Shown piece after piece: positions 12,068 through 13,607 of a stretch of 13,607 bases of DNA. The position numbers and the translations under genes were made by a program. Where the stretch lies: positions 1 to 13,607 of the forward strand of contig JBBIOB010000068.1 of NCBI GenBank assembly GCA_037443565.1, given 5' to 3'. Each line of letters begins with the position of its first letter. Position 1 is the stretch's first letter. Origin of the DNA: Fervidifonticultor_A sp037443565. Lineage in GTDB: Bacteria; Sysuimicrobiota; Sysuimicrobiia; Sysuimicrobiales; Humicultoraceae. The notes beneath the pieces were generated by a model. That model made no database searches, was not told the origin of the DNA, and was given only the letters and a program-made list of their open reading frames with translations.

Positions 12068-12103
12068 TTACAACAATGTATCACCTCCCGGGCAGCCTAT
12101 CAA
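12068..12103 (-). promoter_or_regulatory. Promoter of the AbrB-Doc operon with a small inverted repeat
   Basis: On the minus strand TTGATA (12103-12098, 5/6 match to the -35 consensus) and TACATT (12080-12075, 4/6 to the -10) are spaced by 17 bp. The expected transcription start is about 30 bp before the antitoxin GTG. A short inverted repeat, TACA (12069-12072) and TGTA (12077-12080), overlaps the -10 region and could be an AbrB-type autorepression site, but it is short and could be chance. Confidence 0.42.
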
Positions 12104-12194
12104 CCTACTTGCGCACCGTTGCCGGAAGGATGGGGAGGATCGTTGAAGGTGTGCTGCGCCGAGTCCTGGAGGCTGGTGTGTGCTGCCAGTCTGT

Positions 12195-12220
12195 GGAGGG
12201 GGCCGCGCGCGGGCCCCTCC
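12195..12220. repeat. GC-rich hairpin
   Basis: GGAGGGG and CCCCTCC arms, extended by GGCC pairing with one bulge, enclose a CGCGCG loop. No T-run follows on either strand. It may serve as a terminator-like or mRNA-stabilising structure; the evidence is only the symmetry. Confidence 0.4.
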
Positions 12221-12261
12221 GTCAGGGTCCAGGTCTACCGGACCGAGATGCCCCACGGGCC

Positions 12262-12277
12262 CGTGAACTGGTTCACG
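12262..12277. promoter_or_regulatory. Operator-like palindrome CGTGAAC-TG-GTTCACG
   Basis: Two 7-bp arms are perfect inverted repeats around a 2-bp centre. This size and symmetry are typical for dimeric helix-turn-helix repressors. It lies about 225 bp upstream of the AbrB-Doc start, and the protein that would bind it is unknown. No second copy was noticed in the window. Confidence 0.35.
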
Positions 12278-12497
12278 CTGGGGCCAACTGTGCCGAAGGT
12301 GGTCCAGCCCGCGCCTGTCAACCCCCTCTATCCTCTCAACACGGTTCGCCGGAGCCGTCTCTTCCCCCTCAACAGGGGTGTGAGGTTGTTCGGAGAGCGT
12401 TCGGCTTCCATGTGGCGCGAAGGGGTGCTCAACCTGCCCTCCCAGTCGGGGGTGATGTCACAAGAGCGTTGGTCTCCCCCGGTATCGGGTACGCGCG

Positions 12498-13607
12498 TTA
12501 CAGATACAGATCAGAACCAACCTGCTGCCAGCCATCCCAGTCCTTGCCCGCGACGTCGAAATGGTTCTTGTAGATACGGAAGTCGGTGCCAATCGCAAAA
12601 GCGAAGAGGTGGTTCCCGTCGCCGGTTCCATCAAGAGTTGGGGCCGAAGTGAACGTCCCGGATGGAACTGCCTCCCAGTTCGGCAGCCAGGCGTCTCCGG
12701 AGTTGACGCTTGAGTTGCGCCAGAGCCCGCGGTCTGTCCCGCGCCCGAGCACGTGAACCTTTGCGCCGTCGGTGGACACGGCCGCTGCGGGGGAGGAGGT
12801 GAAGACGCCGTTGCCAATGGGCTTCCAGTGGGCCTGCCAGTCAAAGCCGGTATCAGTAGATCGGTTGCGCCATATCCGATGATCCGTGCCTCGGCCGAAA
12901 ACGTGAACGATTTGCCCGTGGTCACCTGAGGCTGCCGCCGCCGGAGCCGAGGTAAAGACACCTTGGCCGATCGCTTCCCAGTTGGTCCAGCTCTCACCGC
13001 CATTGAGGGAACGACTGCGGTAGATTTTGCGATCCATACCGGTTGCACAGGCAAACAACTGGATACCGTCGGAGGACATGGTCAGTGCCGGGCCCGTGAG
13101 AAACGTTCCAGCGCCGATCGGGTTCCATCCCTGCCAGACGGCACCGCCGTCGGTAGACGAAGCCCGCCAGATTCTGTTGTCGGTGCCCCGGGCCGTGACC
13201 ATGATGCGCTGCCCATCCGATGACGCGGCGGCAGCCAGGCCCGAGGTGAATACCGCAGAAGGAAACAGAACCGGCGTCTCCCATGAAAATCCCCCGAAGC
13301 CCGCAGTCCCGCGCTGCCGGACGACGGCGCCGGTATGCCTGCGCGCGAAGAGCCACACCTTGTCTGGACCCGCAAACGTGAAGGCGGGCATAGGATGAGC
13401 GCATTCCCATAACTGAAGACTGGGGTCGCCAAAGAGATCGTTCCAGCGAGCATGCATGGAGAGCATGATCTCGTGCATCTGAGTGACCGCCGGGGCCCCA
13501 AATGTGCTGTTGACGTTCGACATCGCTCCGTATGCGATCTTCTGCGAGAGCGAGACCACGACGTGCGCATAGCTGACGCCGTTGTCACCATTGTGAGCAA
13601 TCTCGGT
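12498..13607 (-). CDS. Beta-propeller lectin-like protein (PLL/sialidase-like repeats), 5' end outside the window
   Basis: The frame is open from the right window edge to the stop at 12498; at least 369 residues are visible and the start is outside. After an unassigned N-terminal segment (with MHEIMLSMHARWNDLFGD), six repeats of about 49-50 residues follow. Each has the pattern (S/T)-x-P-A-x-x-S-x-D-G, V-x-x-R-G-T-D-x-x-I-W-R, W-x-x-W-x-x-I-G-x-G-x-F-T. Examples of the core are ARGTDNRIWR, ATGMDRKIYR, GRGTDHRIWR and GRGTDRGLWR. This matches PLL-type fucose-binding lectins and related sialidase-like propellers. The first blade is degenerate and the last ends cleanly at the stop. It is likely an extracellular carbohydrate-binding or surface protein; no catalytic residues can be assigned. 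The next gene on that side is unknown. Confidence 0.72.
   Translation of the reverse strand, partial: TEIAHNGDNGVSYAHVVVSLSQKIAYGAMSNVNSTFGAPAVTQMHEIMLSMHARWNDLFGDPSLQLWECAHPMPAFTFAGPDKVWLFARRHTGAVVRQRGTAGFGGFSWETPVLFPSAVFTSGLAAAASSDGQRIMVTARGTDNRIWRASSTDGGAVWQGWNPIGAGTFLTGPALTMSSDGIQLFACATGMDRKIYRSRSLNGGESWTNWEAIGQGVFTSAPAAAASGDHGQIVHVFGRGTDHRIWRNRSTDTGFDWQAHWKPIGNGVFTSSPAAAVSTDGAKVHVLGRGTDRGLWRNSSVNSGDAWLPNWEAVPSGTFTSAPTLDGTGDGNHLFAFAIGTDFRIYKNHFDVAGKDWDGWQQVGSDLYL

Larger units (their letters stand above)
12104..12497. other. Intergenic stretch between the lectin-like gene and the AbrB-Doc operon
   Basis: About 390 bp with no recognisable protein. A plus-strand frame from 12119 stays open but runs into the lectin-like gene on the other strand, lacks family features and is proline/arginine-rich; I do not call it a gene. 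The stretch contains a GC hairpin (12195-12220), a 16-bp palindrome (12262-12277), and CCCCT-CAAC-AGGGG (12365-12378), a small stem-loop that could help end minus-strand transcription after the lectin-like gene. It probably contains the 3' untranslated region of that gene. Confidence 0.45.

Noticed and set aside
12119..12652. A 177-codon plus-strand frame
   Set aside because: It extends into the lectin-like gene on the opposite strand, has no recognised features, and the region looks non-coding.

Overview
The window is GC-rich bacterial DNA with frequent GTG starts. Short gaps and 4-bp start/stop overlaps are common inside operons. The gene content suggests an uncultured free-living bacterium: an SbtA/SbtB bicarbonate module, a Pst phosphate operon with PhoU, an AfsR-like winged-helix/TPR regulator, and AbrB-Doc and AbiE toxin-antitoxin genes. 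I cannot assign a phylum from the sequence alone. No rRNA gene, replication gene or phage structural gene is present.

Left part (1-3500, mostly + strand). A magnesium-transporter (MgtE) C-terminal fragment with no start or end is followed by a secreted alpha/beta hydrolase. Next comes the 3' stub of a sugar ABC permease, and then a tight three-gene operon: sbtA (bicarbonate transporter), sbtB (PII-like regulator) and a DoxX-like membrane protein.

Middle (3501-7110, - strand). This is a Pst operon, transcribed pstC-pstA-pstB-(arsC-like)-phoU. The arsC-like gene has lost its catalytic cysteine. PstC lacks its N-terminus, and pstS is missing: the 5' end of the operon stops abruptly at an insertion-sequence graveyard.

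Mobile/defence scar (7110-9650). In order it holds the C-terminal half of an IS701-like transposase, the N-terminal piece of an IS21 IstA transposase with an IS21-type end carrying five 21-23 bp repeats, and a frameshifted AbiEii-like toxin remnant. These are followed by the 3' half of a tRNA-fMet embedded in a perfect 11+7+11 inverted repeat (an attachment-site-like core), an intact AbiEi antitoxin with an inverted repeat in front of it, and a 13-codon stub of its AbiEii toxin.

Right part (9650-13607, - strand). A 533-aa regulator joins a winged-helix domain directly to TPR repeats, apparently by in-frame loss of the central ATPase. It is followed by an AbrB-Doc toxin-antitoxin pair and a beta-propeller lectin-like protein that runs off the window edge.

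Overall, working transport operons sit beside a dense cluster of broken genes. The most notable signals are the tRNA-derived symmetric core, the domain-deleted regulator, the separated AbiE pieces, and the cysteine-less ArsC homologue inside the Pst operon. I did not find a convincing wholly new multi-gene system.
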